A stretch of DNA of 64,000 nucleotides from an uncultured Oscillibacter sp. (GCA_910583785.1 CAJTZK010000008.1:1-64000), one strand, 5' to 3'; shown: positions 32,001-40,361, counted from the first letter of the stretch. Numbers and translations are program-made. The notes: a model not told the origin generated them from the letters alone.

Positions 32001-33963
32001 CGGTGACGGTGTAGAGCCGGAGGTTGCCGGCATAGCTCCCGTCCAGCCGGGGCACCCAAATGACGCTGCTGAGGTCCACGGGCCGCTTGAAAGAGGCCAG
32101 GACCTGCTTGACGTCCCACCAGTTACCGTCGCCATAGGAGTGGGAGGTCCAGTGGGTACTGAACTCTCCGTCGGCCATGAACTCCGGCTGGAAGGGCCTG
32201 CTGGCGGGATAGGCGGTGGGGGACACGTTCTTGGGATCCGCCAGCCACACCCTTTCGATGTCCCGCCAGTCCAGGACACCCTGGGTGGGGATGCCCTCCG
32301 GGCGGGAGTAATCCACGGCGGCGGGGGTCCCCAGGGATGTACGGGAGGGGCCGCTGACCCCCACGCTGTTTCCCGCCTGGATGTAGATGGAATAGGTAAC
32401 GCCGTTGGCCAGGTCCGTGAGGACCGTGCTGGTATTGCTGAGGCGGCCGCCCCACTGGCGGTAGCTGGATTCGCTCTCCGCCTTGTAGTAAACCTCGTAG
32501 AACGTGGCGTTCTCCGCCGCCTTCCAGCTCACGGACAGGGCGCTGTCCAAGGGGCTCACGCTCACCATGTCCGGGGCGCTGGGAGCCCGGGCGGGCTGCG
32601 GCGTGGCGGACACGGGGTCGCAGGTTGTTCCCTCCCAGGCCCCGTCCACGGGGGTGACGGTGAACTGGTAGGTTTTCAGGTTCTCCAGCCCCGTGACCTC
32701 CGCCCGGGGCACGTCCACCCGCAAAGAGCGGCGGGTGCCGCTGCCGTCCTGGAGCCAGTAGTCCACCCGGTAGCCGGAGACGTTGGGCACCTCGCTCCAG
32801 CGGAGGCTGACCTTCTCGCTTCCGGCGGAGGCGGTGAGATTCCGCACCAGGCCGCTGGCAGCGGAGGGGCACTCCGGGATGACCTCCCGGAGGAACTGGA
32901 TGGACTCCACAGTGGTGTAATCCCCGCCCTCGGTGCGGGTAACGGTAATCACAATCTCCTTCACCGCCACCCGGCGGCCCAGGGAGATGGTCACCACGCT
33001 GCTACCCTCCACGGGGCCGATGGCGTAAATCCCCTCCGGCAGGGAGCGGTCGAAGGGGAAGTCCTCCCGGCTTCCATCGGCGTATTCCACCGCCACGGAG
33101 CCCGCCTGCATGGCCCCGAAGCCCTCCGGGGAGACGATCTGGATTTCCTCCATCTCCACGGGCTCCTCCAGGGAGACACCAAGCTCCAGGGGAAGGCCCG
33201 ACAGGGTGACGGTCTGGCCGTTGTTCCGGAACAGGTCCTCCAGAACGCCGGAAACCAGGCTGGCCTCCGCTCCCAGGCGGATTTCCTCCACGGGAGGAGC
33301 CAGCAGGTTCGTGTCCCGGACCTCCGGGAGGCCCCCGGCGTCCAGGTTCCGGCTGACAATGGCCAGATCGTAGACGTCAATCACGCCGTCCCCGTTCAAA
33401 TCATACTGCTCCAGGTCCCGCCGCCCGCTGGAGCCCAAGGCCTCCGCCAGTTCCTCCCGGTCCCGGGCGTTGACCCGGCCGTCGCCGTTCACGTCGCCCA
33501 GGGTGAAGGAGGCGTCCGCCGTGCCCAGGGTAACATGCTGGGAGTACTTCCCGACCGCCAGTTCCTGGCGGCAGCTGGCGTAGCCGTCCCCCGTGAATTC
33601 CAGGGCGTAGTTCCCCTGGGGCAGGCCGGAAACCGTGAGGTCCAGGTAAGCGGGCCACCGCCCGCCGCCCAGGGCTCCGCCATCCTGGTTCCGCAGGGCC
33701 ACGGAGGCGGGATATCCGCTCAAATCCGCCCGGCTGTCCTCCTCCGCCAGGTCCAGGGTTCCCAGGGAGCGTCCCTCTTGGTACAGCTCCGCCCGGACCC
33801 TCCGGTCCCGGAGGGCCTCCAAGGTCTGGGGCCAGTCCACCCGGACCGTGGCGGAGACGGAGCCGCTGTCCACGCCGTCCCAGGCGGCCCCCGCCGCCGG
33901 GAGAGCGGGAACCAGCAGCGCCCCGGCCAGCAGCAGGGATAATAGGCGTTGTCTGATGCGCAT
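29083..33963 (-). CDS. Secreted M60-type metallopeptidase with dockerin and Fn3 modules
   Basis: The 1626-residue protein has a signal peptide (residues 1-27). Residues 153-207 are a type I dockerin (GDVNGDGRVNARDREELAEAL and YDLNGDGVIDVYDLAIVSRNL). Fibronectin type III modules lie at about 365-455 and 460-548. A galactose-binding F5/8-like region (FMADGEFSTHWTSHSYGDGNWWDVKQVLASF) spans about 580-735. The catalytic M60/enhancin-type domain spans about 810-1110, with zinc motif HEIGH at 1084-1088 and Glu 1097 eight residues on (HEXXHX8E). Further beta modules fill 1250-1626. M60 peptidases act on mucins and glycoproteins. Stop and next start overlap (ATGA), so it is coupled to the SLH gene. 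A dockerin in the N-terminal third rather than at an end is unusual. Confidence 0.9.
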   Translation of the reverse strand: MRIRQRLLSLLLAGALLVPALPAAGAAWDGVDSGSVSATVRVDWPQTLEALRDRRVRAELYQEGRSLGTLDLAEEDSRADLSGYPASVALRNQDGGALGGGRWPAYLDLTVSGLPQGNYALEFTGDGYASCRQELAVGKYSQHVTLGTADASFTLGDVNGDGRVNARDREELAEALGSSGRRDLEQYDLNGDGVIDVYDLAIVSRNLDAGGLPEVRDTNLLAPPVEEIRLGAEASLVSGVLEDLFRNNGQTVTLSGLPLELGVSLEEPVEMEEIQIVSPEGFGAMQAGSVAVEYADGSREDFPFDRSLPEGIYAIGPVEGSSVVTISLGRRVAVKEIVITVTRTEGGDYTTVESIQFLREVIPECPSAASGLVRNLTASAGSEKVSLRWSEVPNVSGYRVDYWLQDGSGTRRSLRVDVPRAEVTGLENLKTYQFTVTPVDGAWEGTTCDPVSATPQPARAPSAPDMVSVSPLDSALSVSWKAAENATFYEVYYKAESESSYRQWGGRLSNTSTVLTDLANGVTYSIYIQAGNSVGVSGPSRTSLGTPAAVDYSRPEGIPTQGVLDWRDIERVWLADPKNVSPTAYPASRPFQPEFMADGEFSTHWTSHSYGDGNWWDVKQVLASFKRPVDLSSVIWVPRLDGSYAGNLRLYTVTVWRQGDDLNGPGALVSPNPLQGGRASDHNTWLAVGNNPAVTKFAVLPFEPVTDVVKIAVTIEQVAYTAVSLSELMFMEYDPARCLPDNIASLFAGELRTALRPGVTQADIDALRQRLESEERNYYMNLDTLADELALAEELLRSGTSSGVVLSGIQSRSGGADAKYQQGGSGLQPLGVAAGAKQELTIYASGIPAGQKLTVYASQFNAEASAWRSEIGSLSNGRNVLTVPQIGSQDTPRGGSLYLSYGGTDPGNIRLHIRRGTDIPVLELADWHTRSDSQRRDILGRYADELEAYAAGLSSDPQTDFRNVTEISTPTMLLSLPAAAALNGAGRSRAERVEALYQAILAWEDVMHICKTTQGIDGTYERNDMQTRQNIRCMQMFSGAFMYAAGNHIGIGYGSCAGMVCGKPIRSMEASATANQLFGWGIAHEIGHNMDKLGKAEITNNLYALMVQTYDGKQNTLASRLEKSGKYPDIFHKTAQGLPGDSNNVFVQLGLYWQLHLAYDDGADPMGFYNRFFKAWKAGTYFGGETGYQDRVARTASAVAGRNLTEFFTRWGMTLSEGTEKALAKYPAEPRALWYLSDQSRRDRLAGVQAGRGTVSLTAALEGEKNVRLAITPAIEGKVQGYEILRNGVPIAFTTETTYTDIIGSANHRTFTYSVRAYDTLGNRIAEASATELRIAYEKTVPAEAYEVSQNGTTVTFTMKADTPVSGLKLAGVPAPGKFTVTVTDKDGKATTARSGDFQEGNQAVDDQNSYLTYFQKPGAPEEDTRIWTYEARTVVVEGVPADMPEEGIQLISYAGDDVAFLERGAVGVLAKEYQYGTEAGQVIPAGTLVVTGTYRGNPAYQTVKIEGQFTRTVLTGEEEEVKTTTETRWMDGRALLFAEIPEDGKVCDISDGLFIFIPNVQKEAELQGGASACNDASLLPAQMRAVLSRTDQPDLPDSQRVTAETLWINTPGGEDLPVIVLEEGK

Positions 33964-34033
33964 AGGGGTATCCTCTCTTTTCCGCGCCCGGAGCGGGGAT
34001 TGCCGCCGCTCCGGGAACTGCTGTTATGGGCAG

Positions 34034-34062
34034 ATTATACCAAGTTCCGGGAAGCTTGACAA
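34034..34062 (-). promoter_or_regulatory. Promoter of the M60 peptidase-SLH operon
   Basis: On the minus strand TTGTCA (34062-34057), 17 bases, TATAAT (34039-34034). The 70-base leader contains an imperfect GCTCCGGG/CCCGGAGC stem. AGAGGAT precedes ATG 33963. Confidence 0.75.
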
Positions 34063-34100
34063 GATGAAGTTTCCGGCGGCCAGGGGGACAAAAATCCCCC

Positions 34101-34129
34101 TTGCAATCCCCTGCCCTCTCCTGTATAAT
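34101..34129 (+). promoter_or_regulatory. Promoter of glnS
   Basis: TTGCAA (34101-34106) and TATAAT (34124-34129) have a 17-base spacer. A short stem GGGGGA/TCCCCC (34083-34088, 34095-34100) abuts the -35 element and could be an operator or the end of an upstream transcript. Confidence 0.75.
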
Positions 34130-34166
34130 GAATTGTCATTTTATTTTACATTGGGAGGACTTCGCT

Positions 34167-35855
34167 ATGGCGGACGAAATCAAAGCGCCGGAACTGGAAA
34201 GCCGGAACTTCATTCACGCGTTCATCGAGGAGGACGTGGCCCCCGGCGGGCAGTTCGAGGGCATGACGGTCCACACCCGTTTTCCCCCGGAACCCAACGG
34301 ATACCTCCACATCGGCCACTGTAAGGCCCTGACCATCGACTTTGGCACCGCCGAGAAATACGGCGGGCTCTGCAACCTCCGCATGGACGACACGAACCCC
34401 ACCAAGGAGGACGAGGAGTTCGTGGAAGCCATCCAGGAGGACATCCACTGGCTGGGCTTCGACTGGGGAAACCGTTTCTTCTTCGGCTCCGACTACTTTG
34501 AGGAGGACTACCGCCAGGCGGAGGGCCTCATCCAAAAGGGCCTGGCCTACGTCTGCCAGCTGACCCCGGAGGAGTTCAAGGAGTACCGGGGCGGCGTGGG
34601 CGTCCCTGCCCGGAGCCCCTACCGGGACCGCCCCATGGAGGAAAGCCTGGACCTCTTCCGCCGGATGCGGGCGGGGGAGTTCCCCGACGGGGCCATGACC
34701 CTCCGGGCCAAGATCGACCTTAACAGCGGCAACTTCAACATGCGGGACCCGGTGCTCTACCGGATCAACCACCTGCCCCACCACCGCCACGGGAATACGT
34801 GGTGCATCTACCCCATGTACGACTTCGCCCACCCCATCCAGGACGCCCTGGAGGGCATCACCCACTCCCTCTGCTCCCTGGAATTTGAGGCCCATCGGCC
34901 CCTCTATAACTGGGTCGTCGAAAACTGCGACCTGCCCGCCAGGCCCCGGCAGATCGAGTTTGCCCGCCTGGGAATCGACCACACGGTCATGAGCAAGCGC
35001 AAACTCCGCCGCCTCGTCGAGGAGGGCCGGGTCTCCGGCTGGGACGACCCCCGGATGCCCACCCTCTGCGGCCTCCGCCGCCGGGGCTACACCCCCCGGT
35101 CCATCCGCAATTTCTGCGAGCGCATCGGCGTGGCGAAATCCGCCAACGTGGTGGAGTACGGCTTCTTGGAGCACTGCCTCCGGGAGGACCTGAACGCCAC
35201 GGCGGAGCGGGTCATGGCCGTCCTCCGGCCCGTGAAGCTCACCGTCACCAACTACCCCGAGGGGAAAACGGAGACGGTCACTGTGGAGAATAACCCCGTG
35301 GACCCCGCCGCCGGAACCCGGGAGGTTCCCTTCTCCCGCAGCCTCTGGGTGGAGGCGGAGGACTTCCTGGAGACCCCCGTGCCCAAGTACAAGCGGCTCT
35401 ATCCCGGCGGTCCGGAGTGCCGCCTCAAGGGGGCCTACCTCATCCGCTGCACCGGATGCGTGAAGGACGAGGCCGGGAACGTGACGGAAATCCTCTGTGA
35501 ATACGACCCGGAGAGCCGGGGCGGCGACCCCGCCGACGGGCGGAAGGTCAAGGGGGCCACCATCCACTGGGTGGACGCCGCCACCGCTGTAGACGCGGAG
35601 GTCCGGCTGTACGACAACCTCTTCTCCGACGAGAACCCCGACGCCGCCGACAAGGACTTCATCGAGTGCCTGAACCCCCATTCCCTGGAGGTGCTGACAG
35701 GCTGCAAGGTGGAAGCCTCCCTGGCAGAGGCCCAGGCCCCGGCGAATTTCCAGTTCCTGCGGCAAGGCTATTTCTGCCTGGACAGCAAGGACAGCGCGCC
35801 AGGCCACCTGGTGTTCAACCGGAGCGTCAGCTTGAAGGACAGCTTTAAGAAATAA
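34167..35855 (+). CDS. glnS: Glutaminyl-tRNA synthetase
   Basis: The 562-residue class I synthetase charges tRNA-Gln. ATG 34167 follows TTGGGAGGAC. The HIGH motif is in PPEPNGYLHIGHCKALTIDFG (about residues 41-61), and RMDDTNP binds the amino acid and ATP. The KMSKS variant is VMSKRKL (about residues 272-278). The C-terminal anticodon-binding beta barrels (from about residue 345) end with GYFCLDSKDS...LVFNRSVSLKD. GlnRS rather than GluRS is indicated by MYDFAHPIQDALEGITHSLCSLEF and the C-terminal barrels. It is less common in Clostridia than the GatCAB route, so the genome may charge tRNA-Gln directly. Confidence 0.96.
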   Translation: MADEIKAPELESRNFIHAFIEEDVAPGGQFEGMTVHTRFPPEPNGYLHIGHCKALTIDFGTAEKYGGLCNLRMDDTNPTKEDEEFVEAIQEDIHWLGFDWGNRFFFGSDYFEEDYRQAEGLIQKGLAYVCQLTPEEFKEYRGGVGVPARSPYRDRPMEESLDLFRRMRAGEFPDGAMTLRAKIDLNSGNFNMRDPVLYRINHLPHHRHGNTWCIYPMYDFAHPIQDALEGITHSLCSLEFEAHRPLYNWVVENCDLPARPRQIEFARLGIDHTVMSKRKLRRLVEEGRVSGWDDPRMPTLCGLRRRGYTPRSIRNFCERIGVAKSANVVEYGFLEHCLREDLNATAERVMAVLRPVKLTVTNYPEGKTETVTVENNPVDPAAGTREVPFSRSLWVEAEDFLETPVPKYKRLYPGGPECRLKGAYLIRCTGCVKDEAGNVTEILCEYDPESRGGDPADGRKVKGATIHWVDAATAVDAEVRLYDNLFSDENPDAADKDFIECLNPHSLEVLTGCKVEASLAEAQAPANFQFLRQGYFCLDSKDSAPGHLVFNRSVSLKDSFKK

Positions 35856-35858
35856 AAT

Positions 35859-35897
35859 AAAACCTCCGGAGGGCGGGCCCTCCGGAGGTTTTTGTTT
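35859..35897. terminator. Bidirectional terminator between glnS and the sigma-partner gene
   Basis: AACCTCCGGAGGG (35861-35873) pairs with CCCTCCGGAGGTT (35878-35890), extended by A-T pairs, with T-runs on both strands. Confidence 0.9.
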
Positions 35898-36462
35898 AAT
35901 CCGCGATGGTGGTCGTGGTGACGCTGGTGTAGCTTTTCGCAGCGGCGGAGCTCTCCGTGGCCACGTGATAATCCGTGTCCCCGTCCTGGGAAGACAGCTG
36001 AACCTCGCAGTCCTCCAGGGTGCCGGTAACCGTCACGCCCACGTCCTCGCCTCCGGCGGTCTTCACCGTCCCGGTATAGACGCCGTTTTCCGCAATTTCG
36101 TCGGTGATGTCAAACTCCGCGTCGTCCACGTACAGAATCAGTTTTCCGTCCTCGAGCTTCGCGTCCGCAAAGACGCCGGTGACCTCCACCCGTGCTCCCG
36201 CGTCGTTTTCCAGCACGATGCGGGAATCGTCCTGGAAGATGATGCGCATGTTCTCAAACAATTCGCCGTTGGTGGCGGCGTTGGCGCTGATCGCCAGAGC
36301 CAGGGTCAGCACGGCGGCCATGGCCACCGCCCGCAGGGCCTTCCAGGGCCGCCGCACGGTCTTCTTGTCCATCTCGTTCATTTTTACAAGGACCTCCTTC
36401 TTCGCCTCGCCGGAGGCCCGGAGCCGGGAAAAGGTCTCTTGGTACAATTTCTTATCCATCAT
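35896..36462 (-). CDS. Membrane-anchored putative anti-sigma or sigma-linked protein
   Basis: The 188-residue protein starts at ATG 36462, whose A-T-G overlaps the sigma factor's TGA, so the pair is translationally coupled. A cytoplasmic N-terminal stretch of about 42 residues (basic, with DKKLYQETFSRLRASGEAKKEVL) precedes one membrane helix (ALRAVAMAAVLTLALAISANAA). The extracytoplasmic part is small, acidic and beta-rich. Location directly after an ECF sigma gene and the one-helix layout are those of anti-sigma factors or their substrates. I see no zinc anti-sigma (HXXXCXXC) motif. It resembles the DUF4179-like partners of clostridial sigma factors only in layout, so the family is not assigned. 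Confidence 0.65.
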   Translation of the reverse strand: MMDKKLYQETFSRLRASGEAKKEVLVKMNEMDKKTVRRPWKALRAVAMAAVLTLALAISANAATNGELFENMRIIFQDDSRIVLENDAGARVEVTGVFADAKLEDGKLILYVDDAEFDITDEIAENGVYTGTVKTAGGEDVGVTVTGTLEDCEVQLSSQDGDTDYHVATESSAAAKSYTSVTTTTIAD

Positions 36463-36938
36463 CAGGCTTCCGCCTCCTTCAGTTTTATTTTCAGCTGCCC
36501 CCTGGCCCGCATGAGCCAGGTCTGGACGGTGGATACTTTGGCCCCCAGCAGCTCCCCGGTTTCCTTTACCGAGTATCCCTCGTAGTAGTGGAGATACACC
36601 GCCGCCCGGTACTTGGGGGGCAGGGACATCACCTGCTGGAACAGCTCCGACTGGGCGGGCTGGTCAAAGGCCGCGGCCTCCGCCGCCTCGTCCAGGAAAT
36701 CCATCCGGCGCCGCCAGGGAGAGCGGAGGAGCTTTTTGCACTCGTTGGCCGCCACCCGGAGGAGCCAGTGCTTCTCATGGTCCGGGGACTCGAAGCCCCT
36801 TGGCTCCACGTAGAACTTCAGCAGGGTTTCCTGCATCACGTCCTCCGCGTCCGCCCGGTTTTTCAGATAACTGTACGCCAGCCGGAACACCATGTCGCCG
36901 TAAAGCTCCACGGCTTCCCGGAACCGCTGGTCCGTCAA
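36462..36938 (-). CDS. ECF-type RNA polymerase sigma factor
   Basis: The 158-residue protein has region 2 (FREAVELYGDMVFRLAYSYLKNRADAEDVMQETLLKFY, residues 6-43) and region 4 (LPPKYRAAVYLHYYEGYSVKETGELLGAKVSTVQTWLMRARGQLKIKL, about residues 106-153) of sigma-70 group IV factors. The start is TTG 36938, supported by the perfect AAGGAGGTGA just upstream. No ATG is suitably placed. It would direct polymerase to a small regulon of envelope-stress type, probably including its own operon. The membrane protein encoded next is likely its regulator. I do not see a typical ECF promoter in the 150 bases upstream. Confidence 0.88.
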   Translation of the reverse strand: MTDQRFREAVELYGDMVFRLAYSYLKNRADAEDVMQETLLKFYVEPRGFESPDHEKHWLLRVAANECKKLLRSPWRRRMDFLDEAAEAAAFDQPAQSELFQQVMSLPPKYRAAVYLHYYEGYSVKETGELLGAKVSTVQTWLMRARGQLKIKLKEAEA

Positions 36939-37033
36939 CGCGTCTCACCTCCTTGGGCTTGGTTTGGAAGGGCCCTTCTGCTAGGGATATCCCTCACGGG
37001 GGCATAATATCCCACCCGCCTAAATATTTTCTC

Positions 37034-37066
37034 AAAAAAACCAGGGGACCCAAAGCGGGTCCCCTG
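37034..37066 (-). terminator. Terminator of the dicarboxylate symporter gene
   Basis: CAGGGGACCC (37042-37051) and GGGTCCCCTG (37057-37066) form a 10-bp stem. On the minus strand it is followed by seven T. This separates the symporter from the sigma factor operon. Confidence 0.9.
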
Positions 37067-37089
37067 GCGGCCGTTTCCATGGAGTTCGT

Positions 37090-38304
37090 TTACTTCTTCG
37101 TCTGCCACTTGCTGACGCAGAGGGAGCAGGCAATGTCGCCCGTGACGTTCAGGCAGGTACGGCCCATGTCGAAGAGGCGGTCCACCGCCACAATGAGGCC
37201 GATATAGGCCACGGGAATGCCCAGGGTCTCCAGCACCATGGCCAGCATGATCATACCCGCGCCGGAGACGCCCGCAGTACCGATGGAGGCCAGGGTGGCC
37301 GTGACCACCACGATGACCATCTGCCCCATAGTCAGGTGGATACCCGCGCAGGAGGCGATGAATACCGTCGCCACGCACTGATAGATAGCCGTGCCATCCA
37401 TGTTGATGGTGGAGCCCAAGGGCAGGACGAAGGCCGCAATGTCGTCCTTGGCCCCCAGCTCATGGGCGCACTCCTTAGAAACCGGAAGGGTGGCCGCGGA
37501 GGACGTGGAGGTAAAGGCGAAGATCATGGCCGCGAAGGCGCCCTTGAAAAACTTCACGGGGCTCATGCCCACGAAAATCTGGGCGGACAGGGAGTAGACC
37601 AGGACGGCGTGGGCAACGTAGCCGATGTATGCGCAGAGGAGGACCAGGAACAAAGAGCCCAGAATGGCCGCGCCCTGGGTGGCGGTGACCCACGCCATGT
37701 AGGTGAACACGCCAATGGGAGAGAGGGAGATAATGAACTCCATCAGCCGCTCGATCACGGCATAGAAGGAGCCCACGATATCCCGGCAGAGCTTGCCCTT
37801 CTCCCCCGCCATCATGATAGCCCCGCCGAAGAACAGGGAGACCACGATGACCTGGAGCATGTTGGCGTTGACGAAGGCTCCCCACATGTTGCTGGGGAAG
37901 ATGTCCACCAGCACGGACATGAAACCGTTGAAGGCCTTGGGTTCGTACTCCGCCGCGCCCAGCTCTGCGGAGAGGTCGGGGAACAGGCCCGCGCCCATGA
38001 AGATGTTGGCGAACGCCAGGCCGATGACGCAGGCAATGGCGGTAGTGCAGAGGAAGTAGGCCACCGTCTTCACACCTACGGAGCCCACCTGCTTCATATC
38101 GCCCATGGAAAGGATGCCGTCGATCATGCTCAACAGCACCACAGGCACCACGATGAACTTCAAAAGGTTCACAAAGATATCGCCGAAGGGCTTCAGGTAC
38201 GTCGCCGTAAAGTCCGCCAGTCCGGCGAAGTAGCAGACCAGGCCCACCGCAATACCGGCGAAGAGCGCAATCAGTATCCGCACGGGAAGGTTGTTCTTCT
38301 TCAT
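37090..38304 (-). CDS. Dicarboxylate/amino acid:cation symporter (DAACS, GltP/GltT-like)
   Basis: The 404-residue membrane protein starts at ATG 38304 (TGAGGTGAG upstream). It has the family's eight helices and hairpin signatures: FTSTSSAATLPVS (serine-rich HP1), PLGSTINMDGTAIYQC (TM7 NMDGT motif), SIGTAGVSGAG (HP2) and VDRLFDMGRTCLNVTGD (TM8 substrate site with Asp, Arg, Thr, Asn). Members import glutamate, aspartate, serine/threonine or C4-dicarboxylates with sodium or protons. The TM8 Arg suggests an acidic substrate. An Asp/Glu racemase gene lies immediately upstream on the same strand but behind its own terminator. Confidence 0.92.
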   Translation of the reverse strand: MKKNNLPVRILIALFAGIAVGLVCYFAGLADFTATYLKPFGDIFVNLLKFIVVPVVLLSMIDGILSMGDMKQVGSVGVKTVAYFLCTTAIACVIGLAFANIFMGAGLFPDLSAELGAAEYEPKAFNGFMSVLVDIFPSNMWGAFVNANMLQVIVVSLFFGGAIMMAGEKGKLCRDIVGSFYAVIERLMEFIISLSPIGVFTYMAWVTATQGAAILGSLFLVLLCAYIGYVAHAVLVYSLSAQIFVGMSPVKFFKGAFAAMIFAFTSTSSAATLPVSKECAHELGAKDDIAAFVLPLGSTINMDGTAIYQCVATVFIASCAGIHLTMGQMVIVVVTATLASIGTAGVSGAGMIMLAMVLETLGIPVAYIGLIVAVDRLFDMGRTCLNVTGDIACSLCVSKWQTKK

Positions 38305-38401
38305 ACACTCACCTCATAAAAATAAAATCTTTGGGGCCCTCCGGCGGACTGTCTGTGTTTTGGACAAATACCCCGCCCGGAATCCTCTCCAAATTAGCCA
38401 C

Positions 38402-38430
38402 ATTATACCAAACCTCTGTTGGAATGTAAA
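38402..38430 (-). promoter_or_regulatory. Promoter of the dicarboxylate symporter
   Basis: Minus strand TTTACA (38430-38425), 17 bases, TATAAT (38407-38402), giving a leader of about 90 bases. Confidence 0.75.
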
Positions 38431-38469
38431 GAGGAAATGGAAAGATTGTGAAAAAACTATGAAAAAACC

Positions 38470-38513
38470 GTGAATAAAAGCCGGATGTCTGACGATATAA
38501 ACAGACATCCGGC
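38470..38513 (-). terminator. Terminator of the racemase gene
   Basis: GCCGGATGTCTG (38480-38491) pairs with CAGACATCCGGC (38502-38513). The minus strand then reads TTTTATT. Confidence 0.85.
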
Positions 38514-38522
38514 AACTATGGT

Positions 38523-39230
38523 TCACTCTCCGCGGACGGAATAGCCGCAGAAGCGGATGGCGGCTTTGGCCAGCTCCTCCGTGGGGTCCACACAGGGCAG
38601 GTCCAGCCCCAGGGCCCGCACCGCCAAGGGCAGCTCTGTACAGGCCAAAAGGAAGCACTCCGCCCCCTGGCCCGCCATGCTTTCGATGACCGAGCGGAAG
38701 GCCTCCCGGTACCGGGACGGCGGGGCCCCGGCCTTGACGCCCTGGTAAATGACCTCCATCAGGGCCTCCCGCTCTACCCCGCCCGGCTCCAGGAAGGGCG
38801 CGCCCTGGGCCGCCAGGGCCTCCTGATAGAGCCCCGCCGAAAGGGTGCCCGTTGTGGCCAGGATTCCCACGGCCTTCCCGGGAAAGCGGGCCCGGCAGGC
38901 CGACGCCGCCGCCCCGATCATGCTGACAAAGGGCAGCTCCGTCCGCTCCACCAGGCGGGGCAGGAAATAGTGCGCGGTGTTGCAGGGCATGATAACGCAG
39001 CCCGCGCCGCAAGCCTCCAGTTTCCGCAGGGAATCCGTCATCGCGGGAACCGGGTCCTCCCCGCCGTCCAGAATGGCGGCGGTGCGGTCTGGGATGGAGG
39101 CGTTGCTGTCGATGTAAATCCGTATATGGCCGCTGTCCCCCTCCGCCGCAGTGAGGGCCGTGATCTTTTGGAACAGGTCCGCCGTAGCCATGGGACCCAT
39201 GCCTCCTAAAATGCCAATCGTTTTTTTCAT
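38523..39230 (-). CDS. Aspartate/glutamate racemase family protein
   Basis: The 235-residue protein begins MKKTIGILGGMGPMATADLFQKI at ATG 39230. A longer in-frame extension to 39338 has no family resemblance. The two catalytic cysteines are in VIMPCNTAHYF (about residue 84) and ECFLLACTELPL (about residue 193), and the substrate segment is IYIDSNASIPDRTAAIL. This is the RacD/YgeA-type branch (broad amino acid racemases) rather than MurI. It likely makes or removes D-aspartate or other D-amino acids for the wall or for catabolism. It probably shares a transcript with the TSUP permease upstream (104-base gap containing a 10-bp hairpin at 39267-39287 without T-run). Confidence 0.87.
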   Translation of the reverse strand: MKKTIGILGGMGPMATADLFQKITALTAAEGDSGHIRIYIDSNASIPDRTAAILDGGEDPVPAMTDSLRKLEACGAGCVIMPCNTAHYFLPRLVERTELPFVSMIGAAASACRARFPGKAVGILATTGTLSAGLYQEALAAQGAPFLEPGGVEREALMEVIYQGVKAGAPPSRYREAFRSVIESMAGQGAECFLLACTELPLAVRALGLDLPCVDPTEELAKAAIRFCGYSVRGE

Positions 39231-39334
39231 ACAGAATCCCCCTGTCCAGCACGGCTGCCACGCTCTGTCCTGGCTGCCAGCCAGGACGCGCAGCCACTCT
39301 TTCCGCCCGCGTTTCCTCCCAGGGAAACCGCAGG

Positions 39335-40147
39335 TCACCCCCAGAAATCCGGGAATAAAAGCTCGCTGCCCACCTTCACCGTCAGCAGGACCAGCACGAT
39401 GATAACCGTAGGGCGGACAATTTTACTGCCGTTTTTGATGGCAAGGCCGGAACCGATGTAGTGCCCCGCCATGGAGGCCACGGCGGCGGTGAGCCCCACG
39501 CCCCAATACACGTAGCCCGAGGCCATCTGCGCCGCCAGGCTGCCGATGTTGGAGGAGAGGTTGATCACCTTCACGCCCCCTGCCGCATGGCGGGTGTCCA
39601 GCTTGGCGGCCCGGATGAAAACGATCATCAGGAAGGTCCCCGTGCCGGGGCCGTAATAGCCGTCGTAGCCGCCGATGATAAAGGCCGCCGCCCAGATAAT
39701 GGCCAGCTGCTTTTTCAGCCCGATCTCCCCTGGCTCGTCGGGCCACTCCCGGCCCCGGAGCGTGAAAAAGGCCACCAGCGGCAGCACCAGCAGGAGAAGG
39801 TATTTCAGCACCGCGTCCGGCGTCAGGTGCTGGAGCCAGGTACCGATGGCAGACCCCGCCAGGGCAAAGGCGATGGCCGGGCCAAAGAGCCGCCAGTCCA
39901 CATAGCCGTTTTTGATGAAACGGCCCGTGGAGAGGCAGGAGCCAATGGCGGCGGAGACCTTGTTGGTCCCCAGGGCGTAGGGCACTGGGAGATTGCCGAA
40001 GGCGATGAGATGGGTGGGAACGGAGATGATGCCGCCGCCCCCGGCGATGGCGTCCATAAAAGATGCCAGGAACACGCCCGCGCAGACCAGCAGCACCACC
40101 CAGAGGGGGAAGCCGTCAATCCGGGGGACCGTCAGGAATTGGAGCAT
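39335..40147 (-). CDS. TSUP family permease (TauE/SafE-like)
   Basis: The 270-residue membrane protein starts at ATG 40147, with AGGAGGTTCCTTC before it. An upstream in-frame start at 40180 would precede the ribosome site. It has eight or so hydrophobic segments in two repeats and the family motifs FLASFMDAIAGGGGIISVPTHL (residues about 30-51), ALGTNKVSAAIGS and the second-half GGYDGYYGPGTGTFLMI. These proteins move small anions such as sulfite, sulfoacetate or other organosulfur compounds. Cargo is not determinable here. Confidence 0.88.
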   Translation of the reverse strand: MLQFLTVPRIDGFPLWVVLLVCAGVFLASFMDAIAGGGGIISVPTHLIAFGNLPVPYALGTNKVSAAIGSCLSTGRFIKNGYVDWRLFGPAIAFALAGSAIGTWLQHLTPDAVLKYLLLLVLPLVAFFTLRGREWPDEPGEIGLKKQLAIIWAAAFIIGGYDGYYGPGTGTFLMIVFIRAAKLDTRHAAGGVKVINLSSNIGSLAAQMASGYVYWGVGLTAAVASMAGHYIGSGLAIKNGSKIVRPTVIIVLVLLTVKVGSELLFPDFWG

Positions 40148-40182
40148 GAAGGAACCTCCTGAAACCGTTGTAGTCAGCAAAT

Positions 40183-40211
40183 ATGATACAACAACCCGGC
40201 GGCAAAATCAA
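40183..40211 (-). promoter_or_regulatory. Promoter of the TSUP-racemase unit
   Basis: Minus strand TTGATT (40211-40206), 17 bases, TATCAT (40188-40183). Confidence 0.6.
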
Positions 40212-40361
40212 CGGCTGGCCACTTTTTTATTAGCGGACTTTCCCAGTTTTCTCTTCAACTTTTGCGCAATTTGCCGAAGGTATACAAAAAAGATTGTGAA
40301 TCTTGAAACAGATTTGGGGGAACCTGCTAAAAGAGAGGCTGTTTTTTCGACAGGGCCGTCC

